NCBI RefSeq assembly: GCF_003261175.1
Contig: NZ_QLNP01000062.1
Location: forward strand, 62,001 to 126,000
DNA: 64,000 nucleotides
Reading direction: 5' to 3'
Source of the DNA: Arthrobacter globiformis
GTDB taxonomy: Bacteria > Actinomycetota > Actinomycetes > Actinomycetales > Micrococcaceae
Numbering within the stretch: the stretch's first letter is position 1; every line of letters starts with the position of its first letter. Of this stretch, positions 54,001 through 62,170 are shown one piece after another. The translations under genes were made by a program, and so were the position numbers. Under the pieces are notes generated by a model. That model saw only the letters and a list, made by a program, of their open reading frames with translations, was not told the DNA's origin and searched no databases.

Positions 54001-54195
54001 GGCGAGGGCCTGGCGGACAGCGTTGCCCACGTGCCGGGACAGGACGTCCGGAGTGTCTTCGTCAGCGAAATTTGCGAAGACTGGTTGCAGCCCTGAATCT
54101 GTGTTCAATAGATTGCCGAGTGCGTTCGTGTTGAGTAGCTCATACAGGCCCTCCGGCAGCTGCTCTGCTGCCCGTCCCCCGATAATGTTAGTCAC
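51040..54195 (-). CDS. PLD-like nuclease / DExH helicase / DUF3427 protein
   Basis: A 1051-residue multidomain protein starting at a GTG. A PLD-like domain (about 120-270) has the HxK motif RLHAKAWLF (His214, Lys216) and GSSNLSSAAL. Superfamily 2 helicase motifs follow: Walker A ATGTGKT (340-346), DEFH (434-437), LTATPERGDG, and motif VI LQQLGRGLRRA. The C-terminal about 300 residues match DUF3427 in position, with LHRPMPG near the end. It would translocate on DNA and cut or process it; relatives occur in defence islands. No partner gene overlaps it, so it may act alone. Confidence 0.9.
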   Translation of the reverse strand: MTNIIGGRAAEQLPEGLYELLNTNALGNLLNTDSGLQPVFANFADEDTPDVLSRHVGNAVRQALAAARPADRVALANRLLQELDTADRVADGPTQLHSLHRATTLKRRQLRRPTTPLSDSALLTNSKDDPNLAAELRTEIESADTVDLLCAFIRWTGLRLLEPALEQLKDRGVRLRVITTTYMGATERRAIDHLVQRYGAEVKISYESHSTRLHAKAWLFRRNSGFHTAYVGSSNLSSAALLDGLEWNVRLSSVATPELLKKFEVTFDSYWEQRAFHSYDPDRDADRLDAALARNGGRLTAAPDAATGLEVEPFLHQVEMLEDLEAERDKGHHRNLLVAATGTGKTVIAALDYKRLCEAAGRELNLLFVAHRQEILKQSLRTYRDVLQKGSFGELFVGEHKPKDWQHVFASVQSLAAMGIDKIKPEDFDVVVIDEFHHAQAPTYRSLIDHLQPEELLGLTATPERGDGVDVAKQFFDGRRASELRLWDALDADLLVPFHYFGVSDDVDLSRLEWKRGSYDVGQLDALYTGNEARAGKVIRELRDKVTGTAEMRAIGFCVSVQHAVYMAEVFNRAGIASVAVSGKTDDAERALALQRLRSREINCIFAVDLFNEGLDLPEVDTILLLRPTQSATIFLQQLGRGLRRASNKSVLTVLDFIGQQRREFRFDLRYRALTGYGRKELEKAVEDEFPFLPSGSQIVLDRVAQNVVLENIKAQLKVNRAQLVQDIASYGETDLEAYLEKSGSELKSIYRSTKDSWTGYLRQTELIEGYSPLETVLSGKIHDLSDDDEKRLLARMAALIHVDDLERAEAYAMLVSPGAPGYGELGRREQTFARMLFYTLWDDGGGFGSYDAGLDYLRGYQFVCGEIRQLVKLGVAKSRHAAKGLGAGLQHIPVLTHATYRREEVLAALQYGSLELGKNVKHREGVAWCPATATDAFFVTLNKDDKNHSASTMYKDYAISRELFHWESQNATSPSSPTGKRYLERLKHESHILLFTRDTAEDETGLTVPYTCLGQVDYVQHSGEKPIAITWKLHRPMPGDVFATAAAVAQ

Positions 54196-54290
54196 TGCGC
54201 CAGGCTAATTGCTCGACGGGACAAAGGCGAACGGACAGCAGGCCGAATTGGCCTCGATTCGGAGCCAGAGCTCCATACGATTGGGCAAAG

Positions 54291-54332
54291 GCACATTGGC
54301 TGGGCAAGCCTGGACTCGCCCAGCCAATGTGC
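54291..54332. terminator. Terminator after the 54352-55074 gene
   Basis: A 15-bp perfect inverted repeat (54291-54305 with 54318-54332) with a 12-base loop lies 20 bases past the leftward gene's stop and upstream of the helicase gene. Confidence 0.7.
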
Positions 54333-54351
54333 GCATGCTTAGACGGGGTGA

Positions 54352-55074
54352 TCATTTCACTGAAGCTATCGTCTCTACCTTGAACGCTGGAACGGTAGTG
54401 TTCCCACGTATTTGTGTTTCATAACTAACAGAGCCTAGCGACGTTGCCGTAATGCGGACCTCATCATCGCTCACGAATCCGTCAAGGGACGGACAGTTTG
54501 AACTTCCATCGCCACCGCGGAAAACAGAGTTTTCGTCATAGTCCCACGAGTTTTCCATTTTCTTGTGGGCGATACCGGCGCGGAAGATGCACTTTCCCGT
54601 TGCGGCATCAAACTGCGTTATCTTGGCGTAGAGAACCATCGTCTTTCCCGAATAGCTGTCAGGGCTTTTGACCAAGAGCGCCAAGTCCCGCTCGCTGAGC
54701 TCAGTCGCTGCATCAATTTGCGCCTGCGAAACTTGGGAGCGATCCTTCGATTGAAGCTGCGAGTCAGGGGACGAAGAACTCAGGCTCGACCCAATGATCG
54801 CGCATCCTGCGAAAAGTGCAATCACGATAGCCAGCAGCACCAGCCAAAAGATAGGCCGCCTTTTCTTGGGTTTAGACCGTGTAAATGCGAATTCAGGCGC
54901 CGACGCTCTCCCAGAGGCAAAAGCAGCGTAAGATTCGAAGGCGGGTTCATCCACCCAAAGCTGCCATCCCTTTGGTGGCGGTCCCCACGCGGGATCCGGC
55001 AGCCACCCAGGCGGCGGAGTCCAACCGGCAGGAGGGGCAGGCCAGTTCGGCGGCGGGTTGAATCGTTTAGTCAT
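54352..55074 (-). CDS. Single-pass membrane protein with Pro/Trp-rich N-terminus
   Basis: A 240-residue protein. Residues 1-45 hold repeated proline-tryptophan motifs (PAPPAGWTPPPGWLPDP, GPPPKGWQLW) of the kind that accompany DUF2510-like actinobacterial proteins. A basic segment and one membrane helix follow (PIFWLVLLAIVIALFAGCAI, about 95-115), then an extracellular domain of about 120 residues with a Cys pair (GKCIFRAG, SSNCPSLDG). AGGGGAA precedes the ATG. Function unknown; possibly an envelope sensor. Confidence 0.75.
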   Translation of the reverse strand: MTKRFNPPPNWPAPPAGWTPPPGWLPDPAWGPPPKGWQLWVDEPAFESYAAFASGRASAPEFAFTRSKPKKRRPIFWLVLLAIVIALFAGCAIIGSSLSSSSPDSQLQSKDRSQVSQAQIDAATELSERDLALLVKSPDSYSGKTMVLYAKITQFDAATGKCIFRAGIAHKKMENSWDYDENSVFRGGDGSSNCPSLDGFVSDDEVRITATSLGSVSYETQIRGNTTVPAFKVETIASVK

Positions 55075-55620
55075 GGTGTTAAATTTCCCCTGATTCGTGC
55101 GGCTGCACTGAATGTACCTTGCCGGTGCAGAAGTCGGGCAAATTTGTCCACAAAGTAACTCCTGGCGAGCCCAGAACTGCTAAGCAGATTCCATGACAAA
55201 AACGGTGGTGCCCGTATGAAGCCCATCCGGACTTCGATCTCCCCAAGGCGGCCGCCGTCGTCGAACGCTACCGGGCGGAAGGCAAGACGGTCCAAGTGCA
55301 CCGCGTGCGGCAGAGTCCCGGACACCTTCGGTGGCCGCGCTGTACGGGGCGGCCGCTGCTGTCGTCACTCCACTGCGAGCGCTGGAGGAGGTCCGGCGCG
55401 GTGCGTCACTCTTGATCTAACGCTCTTCGGTCGCGTTCAGTCAGCCAAATGGCGTGGTCTATATGTGTGACAGTCTTTCCCAGTTTCGTTATGACATGCG
55501 CCTCAGTGACAACAGTCCTCGCCAGCTTTGACTGACTACAATTCCTAGGTTCTCAGCATCTGCAACCCGCTGAACCGCGCGGATGATCCATGTATCCGAC
55601 TTCGTGTCGGGATAGCCGAG
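55075..55620. other. 546-base spacer, possible degraded gene
   Basis: On the plus strand 55217-55345 reads as a coding-like piece (DLPKAAAVVERYRAEGKTV) in a frame without a start and with no continuation. It may be a remnant. Nothing else supported. Confidence 0.3.
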
Positions 55621-55890
55621 CTACATCCCGAAGTAATTGGGGGTGAAAGGGCCCAATCCGTGGGCTTCAAGGTAAGCAGTTCTGTGGGAAGGGCTCAGAT
55701 GGTCGTACTGTTCGTGGGTATAGACCTCAGCACGGACGAGCTGTTCCTCTGCCTCCAGTAGTGCGGACGCCTTCGTCCTTCCATTGGTCACCTTATTGCC
55801 CAGACTGTCCTTCAACTCAGACTCCGACAGTTTTAGTAAGTCGCGGAGGTCCGAACGTGCCCGCTCATATTTGCCATAGAAGGCCGGCAA
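55621..55890 (-). CDS. Small hypothetical protein
   Basis: An 89-residue frame with a lysine/glutamate-rich helical N-terminal half (LRDLLKLSESELKDSLGN) and a C-terminal HEQYDHLSPSHRTAYLEAHGLGPF. Composition is protein-like, but no family or clear ribosome site is visible. It may be the end of a longer decayed gene. Confidence 0.4.
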   Translation of the reverse strand: MPAFYGKYERARSDLRDLLKLSESELKDSLGNKVTNGRTKASALLEAEEQLVRAEVYTHEQYDHLSPSHRTAYLEAHGLGPFTPNYFGM

Positions 55891-56072
55891 CCGTTGGAGG
55901 AGACCCTTGTCCTATATTGCGTTTGCTTGGAATAGACGGCATCAAGTAGGGCCATACCGATTTGCCCTTCCCAGCCGTTTCGGTAAGTTCCAACCGCTCT
56001 TTAGGGATTTGCCTGACATCGCGCACGAACGCGTCGACGAGAGCATCCACGATCAGGCGGAGACAGGAACAT

Positions 56073-56381
56073 TTACCGAGGCGAGGCAACCTTCCGGTTA
56101 AACTCGTGCTGGACAATAGCTGATCCGATGGTTCCAAGAAGGAGCATCAGCCAAAAAGCTGCGTGACGTCCCATGCCTCGGTGCGTGAATACCTCGACAC
56201 CCACGGAGTATTTCCACAGCCAAACGATGTTGGCAATTGGCACGATGAGCAACCAAGCAGTGGGTACGCGCGTGCCATACTTATTCATTTCGTTCTTCGT
56301 TTTCACACTCCAAACCAAAGAGTAGATTCCGAACGTGACGAGGGGCAGAAGTAGGGGCGCTGCGATGCTGCGGTATTTCAT
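56073..56381 (-). CDS. DUF4234-family small membrane protein
   Basis: A 102-residue protein with three hydrophobic segments (PLVTFGIYSLVW, AWLLIVPIANIVWLWKYSVG and AAFWLMLLLGTIGSAIVQHEFN). The GIYSLVWSVKTKNEMNKYG start is characteristic of DUF4234 proteins. Function unknown. Confidence 0.75.
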   Translation of the reverse strand: MKYRSIAAPLLLPLVTFGIYSLVWSVKTKNEMNKYGTRVPTAWLLIVPIANIVWLWKYSVGVEVFTHRGMGRHAAFWLMLLLGTIGSAIVQHEFNRKVASPR

Positions 56382-56869
56382 AATTCTCCTTAGTACGTTT
56401 AATGGAACTGTCGGAGTAACACCTCTGGCGCAACACAGCGTCGTAGATTTCCCCCGAATGACCGTATCCGCCGTCCGTCCGGCGGGCAGTGAATCTGCGC
56501 CAATCTTGAGGTGATCCTGCGGGAAATGTCATGTTCGAGAGTCGTATTGACTTTTTCCTAAGCGCTACTTGGCACTCCATCTACCCGTCATCCCTGGAGC
56601 CTGGCGACGTTCGCATTCAACCGGGCGGCGTCGTCGCACGTCTTTCGTACTTGTCGTTGTGTCAGCCGTATTCTCGACTCCGAAGTGCCGGGCGATCCCT
56701 TCCCGGAGTTCAACGGCGGCCATGTCCGCCTTGCCCTCAGCGGGGGGCTTCTAAACAGGCACTGGCAGACCCTGCCTCGCGCAGAATAAATCCGGTAACT
56801 TTGTGGTTGGAACTTCCGGGTCAGTGACGTCCCTATCCGCCCCACGTCTTGAATGGATTCGCTCCCCCA
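56382..56869. other. 488-base spacer upstream of the MFS pseudogene
   Basis: No intact gene. On the minus strand around 56590-56720 a coding-like stretch (MAAVELREGIARHFGVE) lacks domain support and may be debris of a lost gene. Confidence 0.3.
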
Positions 56870-58103
56870 ATGTCTTCCGCCCTGCCCTTGCCTGCGCCCA
56901 AACGCTTCCCGCTCGCCGCGATGCTGGTCCTTGCCACCATCACGTTCACGGCCATCACCACCGAACTCATGCCGTCCCGCCTGCTGCCGCAGATCAGCGA
57001 AGGCCTGAAAGTCTCCGAGCCGGTGGCCGGCTACCTCGCCGCAGCCTACGCCGCAGTCATCGTGATCACCGTGATTCCGGCCGCCTGACTGCTGGCCAAG
57101 GTTCCTCGGAAGACCCTGCTCATCTCCCTCGTCCTCACCTTCGCGCTCAGCAACGTCCTGGTCGGGCTGGCACCCAGCTTCGCAGCGGCCATGGGCGCGC
57201 GGCTTGTCGGCGGCCTCGCGCACGGCCTGCTCTGGACCACCGTGGCGCCGTTCGTCTCGCGGGTGGTCCCGGCCGATAAAGTGGGCAAAGCCCTGGCCAT
57301 CGTCTTCAGCGGCAACAGCCTCGGCATGGCCATCGGTGCACCCGTGGGCTCCGCGCTCGGCACGCTCCTCGGCTGGCGCGTCCTTCCTCTTCTTGGCCGG
57401 CTTCGGCCTGCTCCTCACGGGCCTCGCCGCCTGGCTGCTGCCGCAGGTTCGCCGGGTCCCCGATTCCGTTCGCCCCTCGATGCGCAAGGCCATGGCCCAG
57501 CCGGGCGTAAAATCCATTGCCATCGCCTGGCCGCTGCTGGTCCTGGCCCACTTCGCGCTGTTCACCTACATCGCGCCGTTCATCCGCGAGGCCGGCCTGC
57601 CCGACTACGCCATCAGCCTCTCCCTCACCGTCCTCGGCGCCTCCGGCCTGATCGGCATCTGGATCGCCGGCATCACCGTGGACACCCGCCCCCGCCGTTC
57701 GCTGCTGATCACGACGGCGGCGATCGCCGTGGCGATGCTCCTCCTCCCGCTCGGCGGCGGAATCTTCCCGATCGCCATGGTGCTCATGACCGTCTGGGGC
57801 GCCGGCCTCGGCGCGATCGGCATCTTCAACCAGGCGGCCATCCTCCGCGCCGGCGGCGAATACCGCGACGCCGCCAACGGCCTCACCGGTCTGACCATCC
57901 AGCTCGGCATCACCATCGGCGCCCTCTACGGCTCCGCCGCCCTGGTCCTCGCCGGCCCGCTCATGGTTCCCGTCGCCGCGGCGTTGCCGGTCGCCGTCGC
58001 CCTTGCCATCACGCTGGCGGGCAAGCGGCACGCCTACCCCGCCGGCCCCAAAGAGCGGGGCTGGTCGGAGCCAAAAGCCGCGGAGCCGGTACTGCAGCAC
58101 TAA
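56870..58103 (+). pseudogene. MFS transporter pseudogene (in-frame stop and frameshift)
   Basis: The 5' part (MSSALPLPAPKRFPLAAMLV through VIVITVIPAA) ends at a TGA at 57086-57088. Coding then continues in the same frame (LLAKVPRKTLLISLVL, ARLVGGLAHGLLWTTV) and shifts frame near 57380 within GWR-ASFLFLAG, consistent with a 2-base deletion. The rest (LLLTGLAAWLLPQVRR to KRHAYPAGPKERGWSEPK) is open to 58103. Joined, it would be an about 410-residue 12-TM MFS exporter of the sugar-efflux type. Two independent lesions argue against sequencing error. Its 3' end is duplicated at 60185. Confidence 0.85.
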
Positions 58104-58176
58104 CGACGTGAGCGTCCGTCAAGCAGTCCTCGATTCACCTGGGCCCAGTTACGCCATCGGACGTTGGCCTACACTC

Positions 58177-58365
58177 ATGGTCGTGTCTACATATGAACCT
58201 GCCGAGCTCGCACGCGAACTGGGCTATACCGATGAGCAGCGACCGGGATTGGTCGTCCGGAATTATCTGCGGAAAAAGTACCCAGATCACCCGAAGTACC
58301 AGCGGTGGGTGCTAGATGAAACCCAAGCAGCTGATGTTCGCGCCAACGTGCCGGGAAAGCGCTGA
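58177..58365 (+). CDS. Small conserved-looking protein, 62 residues
   Basis: The ATG at 58177 (or GTG at 58183) opens a 62-residue frame. The product reads like a small DNA-binding or helical protein: ELARELGYTDEQRPGLVVRNYLRKKYPDHP followed by RWVLDETQAADVRANVPGK. The charged, ordered composition suggests a real gene. Function unknown. Confidence 0.55.
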   Translation: MVVSTYEPAELARELGYTDEQRPGLVVRNYLRKKYPDHPKYQRWVLDETQAADVRANVPGKR

Positions 58366-58830
58366 CAGTACCGGGGCAAAATAGGGCCGTCACTGGGCCG
58401 CTTGTATGACGCGAGACGGCGGGGCATGCAGCTAGGTCACATCACCGTGGGGCCTATTGGGACGGTCCCCCGTGAGCAGCCTGCGCCTCCTCGTAGCTGC
58501 TGCTGTCGAACGGGAGGCTGTCGATCTCCAGCAAGGGGTTGTGGTCCTACGTCGCCACCAGCTCGCGGGCCGCTTCTTCCGAGTCCACGCTCGGCATGGA
58601 ACGGGGCAGGTGCCGCTGGGCGGATTCCGGCAGGAAGTAGATGGCGACCGCCGCGATGGCTGATGTCGCCATGAGGTGAAAGGCCGGCATTGGAACCCAA
58701 AGACCGGGAGCGGCTTGCCGACAAGTACCAGAACGCCCTGCAGCTGCTCGGCCGCCAATAGCAGTCTGCCCGGCCGTGTCGTCGGTGGTCAGCGGGTTGC
58801 CGCCTGCCTACATGCCGATAGTGTTGGGGC
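58366..58830. other. Spacer containing a carrier-gene remnant
   Basis: Apart from the minus-strand fragment listed separately at 58547-58710, nothing supported here. Confidence 0.35.
58547..58710 (-). pseudogene. 3' remnant of a metabolite:H+ symporter (MHS-type MFS) gene
   Basis: On the minus strand the frame reads GLWVPMPAFHLMATSAIA, then AVAIYFLPESAQRHL and a hydrophilic tail ending at TAG (58547-58549). This resembles the last membrane helix and tail of MHS-family carriers. No upstream coding continues in frame. Short, so moderate confidence. Confidence 0.45.
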
Positions 58831-59412
58831 ATGACAGCACATGGGGGAAATTGCTGGTCGCGGGGTATCGCCCTGTTGCTGGTATTGGCCAGTTCCGGAA
58901 TCGCCCTTAGTGCCTGCGAGTACCAGGACGCCGGCCCGTCTCCGTCTAACGCGTTGGGCACAGTCTCCCCGCCGGCGCCACAGGCCGGCCCGTCCACCGT
59001 AATCTCCTCACCAGCGCCCCCTCCCCTGCCAAAGGTCGACCCCACCATCGCCCACGTCCAGGCGAGAAACGGGGCGCAACTGGATAGGCGCCTCGGCCTC
59101 GCGCCCGACGGTCTTGTCATGGGTGGATCAGGCGGACTGGGCAATGACGGATTCCGGTCGTCGGCCCATGGAATACCAAAGGGAAGCTACACAATTACCG
59201 CTGAATGTGTGGGAGTGCTCAAAGCATCGCTGAGTGTCTTCCAGTCCGACCGACGAGGAGGAACGACGCATGAAGTGTCCCTCAACTGCGGAACCACAGC
59301 GCGCACGAAACTGGATCTTGGGGCAGGACCCGTGTCCGTCCACATCACCCGCATGACCACCGAGCCGGGCCTCCCTGCCGTCGCCGGATTCTGGATGGTC
59401 CCGGCGGCGTGA
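58831..59412 (+). CDS. Small secreted lipoprotein of unknown function
   Basis: A 193-residue precursor with a hydrophobic signal and lipobox IALSAC (Cys about 29), then a Pro/Ser-rich linker of about 40 residues and a beta-rich domain (GSYTITAECVGVLKASLSVFQ, EVSLNCGTTARTKLDLGAG) with a Cys pair. Probably a cell-surface domain; no family recognised. Confidence 0.7.
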   Translation: MTAHGGNCWSRGIALLLVLASSGIALSACEYQDAGPSPSNALGTVSPPAPQAGPSTVISSPAPPPLPKVDPTIAHVQARNGAQLDRRLGLAPDGLVMGGSGGLGNDGFRSSAHGIPKGSYTITAECVGVLKASLSVFQSDRRGGTTHEVSLNCGTTARTKLDLGAGPVSVHITRMTTEPGLPAVAGFWMVPAA

Positions 59413-59466
59413 TGGGAAACTCTGCGGGAATCGTCGCCAGAAACTGCCGCGCGGGGGTGACCGGCA

Positions 59467-60129
59467 ATGGCTGGGATATGCTCGCTTGCGGCCGGAACCG
59501 GTATCGACACCAACCGTAAGGGACGGGAAAATTCTTTGGATCCATTGAGCGGCATGAGCCGTGACGAACTCGGCATCTTTTCTTGGGTTGCGGCCGCCGT
59601 CTTCGCGCTTGCAGTCGGTGTTTGGCGTCCCCGCAAGCTGCATTGGACTGTGCTTGGCTCGGTTCTGCTCTTCGCGGCCCTCAATGCCGGTGCCGGGATC
59701 TACGTACTCAACCATGTCGGTGATCCGCGCTGGTCTGCAGGGGAACCGCCGCTGACGGCTCCGTCGTTTTCCGGGACGCCCATGGTGGGGCAGTTTCTCG
59801 GCCCCCTAGACTCCGCTCTAAACGGAGTGGTCAGCGGAGTGAACGCGTTCCTGGCATTCAAGCAGGCACTGCCCGTGGCGCTGGACTTCCTTGGTACGTC
59901 CGGCTGGGCCCTGCTGGCGTCGTTCCCGCTTGGCATTCTTGCCTCGGTTGTCAGTTACATCATGGATAGGCGCCGAACGGCAGACTTTGAAAAATACCGG
60001 GCCACCGTCGACCGGCTCAAAGTTGAGCTTGAGGAGATCAAGGCGCAGATCCCGTCAATGAATTCCGTCGGCACGGCACTCCCTGCAGAGGACGACGTCA
60101 CTGATGTGCGGCCAACACCGACACGCTAA
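59467..60129 (+). CDS. Membrane protein with C-terminal coiled coil, unknown function
   Basis: A 220-residue protein with membrane segments near 38-52, 60-80 and 146-166. A Gly/Pro-rich periplasmic loop lies between, and the C-terminal helix is likely coiled (FEKYRATVDRLKVELEEIKAQI). Start is uncertain: ATG 59467 (used), TTG 59536 with GGGACGGGAAA upstream, or ATG 59554. Confidence 0.6.
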   Translation: MAGICSLAAGTGIDTNRKGRENSLDPLSGMSRDELGIFSWVAAAVFALAVGVWRPRKLHWTVLGSVLLFAALNAGAGIYVLNHVGDPRWSAGEPPLTAPSFSGTPMVGQFLGPLDSALNGVVSGVNAFLAFKQALPVALDFLGTSGWALLASFPLGILASVVSYIMDRRRTADFEKYRATVDRLKVELEEIKAQIPSMNSVGTALPAEDDVTDVRPTPTR

Positions 60130-60184
60130 GGATGATGACGGGGAGGAGTTCCTAACCCTTCGAGCCGTACTTGGCCAGGAGCAT

Positions 60185-60434
60185 GAGCGAGTACCGGGAT
60201 GCCGCCAACGGCCTCACCGTCCTGACCATCCAGATCGGCATCACCGTCGGCGCCCTCTACGGCTCGGCCGCCCTGGTGCTGGCCGGCCCGCTCATGGTTC
60301 CCGTCGCGGCGGCGCTGCCGGCCGCCGTCGCCCTTGTCATTACACTCGCCGGTAAACGGCACGCCTACCCGGCTGGACCCAAGGAGCGCGGCTGGTCTGA
60401 GCCGAAACTCAGGGCGCCAGTCAGCCAGTACTAG
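60185..60434 (+). pseudogene. Duplicate 3' end of the MFS gene
   Basis: From EYRDAANGLTVLTIQIGI to the end (KRHAYPAGPKERGWSEPK) it repeats the last 80 residues of the MFS pseudogene at 57850-58090, at high identity but with scattered changes. No upstream MFS part is present, so it cannot be functional. The copies lie 2.3 kb apart in the same orientation. Confidence 0.85.
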
Positions 60435-60448
60435 CAGCAAAAGAGGCG

Positions 60449-60473
60449 GGCCGACGTCGAACGCCGACGTCGG
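60449..60473. terminator. Terminator-like hairpin after the FAH gene
   Basis: GCCGACGTCG (60449-60458) pairs with CGACGTCGGC (60464-60473) over a 5-base loop. On the minus strand the stem is followed by CCCGCCTCTTTTGC. It lies 22 bases past the FAH-family stop. Confidence 0.6.
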
Positions 60474-60494
60474 CTCCCCATCTCCCCGGCTGAT

Positions 60495-61406
60495 TTACGC
60501 GCGCCCTCCAACGGTCTCAAGAATGCCTGCGACCTCATCGGACTCGCCGCGTGCCACGAAGCGCTGGCGGATCTCGCCCAGGCCTTCGATGGAGCTGACA
60601 AGCTCATCGCCGGGTACCAGGTACTGCTGGGGGGACCGGCCGAACCCGACGCCGTCCGGTGTTCCGGTGAAGATGAGGTCCCCCGGGTAGAGCTCGACGA
60701 TGGAAGACAGGTGGTGGATCAGGTACGGCAGGTTGAACACGAGGTTCCGGGTGGTGCCCTGCTGAAGCACCTCGTCGCCACGCGAGCAGGTCATCGAAAG
60801 ATTCCCGGAGTCGGCCACTTCGTCGCTTGAGGTGATCCAGGGACCGGTCGGCGCAAATCCTTTGTAGGACTTGGCGATGGAGAACTGCGGTGCTCCGCCG
60901 CCGGCGAACTGCAGTTCGCGGTCCGACAGGTCCTGGCCCACCATGTAGCCGGCCACGTGCTCCAGCGCGGACTCCTCGGGAATGTCGCGGCCGCCGGTGC
61001 CGATGACTGCCACCAGTTCGACCTCCCAGTCCACGGAGGTGCTCGGCAGCTCGACGGTGTCGGCGGCCCCGATTAGCGAGGACACGTACTTGGTGAAGAC
61101 GGCCGGCGTGGTGGGCAGCGACAGGTTGACCTCCGCGGCGTGGTCCTTGTAGTTCATGCCGATGGCGAACACCTGCCGGGGTGAAGAAACAGGAGCCTGG
61201 AGTTCATCGGCGCTGATCGTCCGTGCGCCGCCCTGCTCGAAGTCGGCGAATTCAGCCCAGCCCCGCAGGGCTTCCCAGTCGGTGAAAAGTTCCGAGACGG
61301 AGGAGCTGAACCGCCCCTGGCTGGCTTCTGCGATGTCGAGCCCGCGGATCTGGGCGTCCGACGCTTGGATCAGGTGTGCGCGGTTGTCGACGGTTCCAAT
61401 GAGCAT
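60495..61406 (-). CDS. Fumarylacetoacetate hydrolase (FAH) family protein
   Basis: A 303-residue protein with family motifs FAIGMNYKDHAAE, metal-ligand glutamates in DWEVELVAVIG, GYMVGQDLSDRELQ, and GDLIFTGTPDGVGFGR. FAH-family enzymes hydrolyse or decarboxylate acylpyruvates and related 2-oxoacids with a divalent metal. Its start overlaps the aldolase stop by one base; the operon suggests work on a 2-oxoacid intermediate. Confidence 0.9.
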   Translation of the reverse strand: MLIGTVDNRAHLIQASDAQIRGLDIAEASQGRFSSSVSELFTDWEALRGWAEFADFEQGGARTISADELQAPVSSPRQVFAIGMNYKDHAAEVNLSLPTTPAVFTKYVSSLIGAADTVELPSTSVDWEVELVAVIGTGGRDIPEESALEHVAGYMVGQDLSDRELQFAGGGAPQFSIAKSYKGFAPTGPWITSSDEVADSGNLSMTCSRGDEVLQQGTTRNLVFNLPYLIHHLSSIVELYPGDLIFTGTPDGVGFGRSPQQYLVPGDELVSSIEGLGEIRQRFVARGESDEVAGILETVGGRA

Positions 61407-62170
61407 TACTTGCCTCCGGTTGTTTTGCGGTAATTGGGTAGGTGTGTTGCGGCGGCCTCGGCCAGGACCCCGGCGCCTTGGGCGAGCATGAGGACGTCGG
61501 CGCTGAGCAGGAAAAGCCCGACGTTCAGCCCCGAGAACTCCGCCATCTGTTCCGGCGACGTGACGAAGAGGGCTGTGGCCAGCCCATGCGCCTTCGTCCG
61601 GGAAAGGATCTCCCTGACTGTTGCAGTGTGCGTTTCGGACCAGATTTCTTCGCCCATGGAGGCTGCGAGATCGTAGGGCCCCACCATGATCATGTCCACG
61701 CCTTCCACCATGCAGATGGCGTCTAGGTTGGCCAGCCCGGCCGCCGTCTCGATCTGCACGATAACGTAGCTGTGGTCGTCGGGGTCCGGAGCGTACCCGG
61801 CCTCGGCGCCGTAGCGGCTGGTCCGGCTTAGTCCAACGCCCCGCCCTCCCAGGGGAGGATAAAGCGCAAACGAGACGGCGGACCTGGCCTCATCGGCGGA
61901 GGAGACCCGCGGAATGATGACGCCTGCTGCCCCGGCATCCAGGACCTGGCTGATGAGCGGCCCAGATCCGGGAACCCGGACCAGCGGAACGCTGCCCGCC
62001 CCTTCGGCGGCCCGGATTCCCTCGGAGATGTCTTTCAGGTCATAAATGGAATGCTCGGCGTCAAGGCACACCGCCTTGAACCCGGCCCGGCCGAGAATCT
62101 CAACCGAGGCCGGGTGCGGCATGTTGACGAACGTGCCGACCAGCGGCGCCGCCCGCAGCACTCCGCGCAT
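61406..62170 (-). CDS. HpcH/HpaI-family aldolase (class II 2-oxo-acid aldolase)
   Basis: A 254-residue protein. GTFVNMPHPASVEILGRAGF and CLDAEHSIYDL are the family's start and His-containing motif. VIIPRVSSADEARSAV and VQIETAAGLANLDAI hold the catalytic region with metal-ligand Glu, and MVGPYDLAASMG is typical. It cleaves or forms a hydroxylated 2-oxoacid, giving pyruvate plus an aldehyde. Overlaps the oxidase gene stop by one base. Confidence 0.92.
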   Translation of the reverse strand: MRGVLRAAPLVGTFVNMPHPASVEILGRAGFKAVCLDAEHSIYDLKDISEGIRAAEGAGSVPLVRVPGSGPLISQVLDAGAAGVIIPRVSSADEARSAVSFALYPPLGGRGVGLSRTSRYGAEAGYAPDPDDHSYVIVQIETAAGLANLDAICMVEGVDMIMVGPYDLAASMGEEIWSETHTATVREILSRTKAHGLATALFVTSPEQMAEFSGLNVGLFLLSADVLMLAQGAGVLAEAAATHLPNYRKTTGGK

